Source: Planctomycetota bacterium (GTDB lineage Bacteria; Planctomycetota; Planctomycetia; Pirellulales; Thermoguttaceae). From it: a stretch of 64,000 nt of DNA. Location: the NCBI GenBank assembly GCA_029550925.1, contig JAKPGL010000135.1, forward strand, positions 19,962 to 83,961, given 5' to 3'. A model generated the notes under the pieces. That model ran no database searches. It saw only the letters and a program-made list of their open reading frames with translations, and was not told the DNA's origin. Below are positions 63,922-64,000 of this stretch, in pieces; positions within the stretch are counted from its first letter, which is position 1, and every line of letters starts with the position of its first letter. The translations under genes and the position numbers were made by a program.

Positions 63922-64000
63922 GGAAAACCCAGACTTGATACTATCATAGCATACCCCCCACTAGCGTAAGCAAACCTATTAGGATTGCAAGGGGTAGGGG

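Overview
The window looks like chromosome from a planctomycete, most likely in the Pirellulales and near the Thermogutta lineage (an inference). The grounds are its lineage-typical gene content: Tat-exported ThuA and Gfo/Idh/MocA proteins, a hydrazine-synthase-alpha-like diheme protein fused to a SUMF1 domain, a DUF3467 protein, PEP-CTERM tails, and a fucose-isomerase-like protein beside secreted glycosidases. There are also many dispersed intergenic palindromes. Composition is moderately GC-rich and most genes have clear Shine-Dalgarno sites. I saw no tRNA, rRNA, transposase, prophage or CRISPR array.

Region by region. (1) 1-6.7 kb: a giant flagellin with a strong terminator, a radical SAM/SPASM protein bracketed by inverted copies of a palindromic repeat, and an HMW1C-type (GT41) protein N-glycosyltransferase. 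(2) 7-12 kb: an exported amidohydrolase on +, then a Gfo/Idh oxidoreductase and a TIM-barrel/PfpI fusion on -. (3) 12-17.2 kb: a PEP-CTERM relic, then a compact polyphosphate operon CHAD-ppx-ppk1. (4) 17.8-23.8 kb: a late flagellar operon flhA-flhF-flhG-like-small membrane protein-fliA; the FlhG-like protein has lost both P-loop lysines but keeps the FlhF-activating DQAxxLR motif. (5) 24-37 kb: an ArnT-type membrane glycosyltransferase, DUF3467, an A-type Fe-S carrier, a large secreted glycosidase-like protein, the HzsA-like/diheme/SUMF1 fusion, a PEP-hydrolase-like TIM barrel and an exported HEAT protein. (6) 37.5-45 kb: an ABC exporter, a secreted TIM-barrel protein and two tandem Tat-exported ThuA-like proteins. 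(7) 45.5-48 kb: a three-gene operon of soluble ABC ATPase, Cys-rich G3E-type GTPase and 4Fe-4S protein, behind a near-consensus sigma-54 promoter and closed by a terminator. (8) 48-64 kb: a deacetylase/FG-GAP protein, a 2-Cys peroxiredoxin, a 1.3-kDa-residue secretin, a sialidase, an alpha-galactosidase-like protein with NPCBM, a fucose-isomerase-like protein and a small membrane protein.

How the genes fit together. The flagellar genes form two blocks: filament plus possible glycosylation, and export/placement plus sigma-28. The polyphosphate operon joins synthesis, degradation and granule binding. The exported sialidase, galactosidase-like and isomerase-like proteins suggest use of sialylated or fucosylated glycans. 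The strongest candidate for an undescribed system is the ABC/GTPase/Fe-S operon, which looks like a metallocofactor maturation or activation apparatus. The second is the proximity of flagellin to an N-glycosyltransferase.
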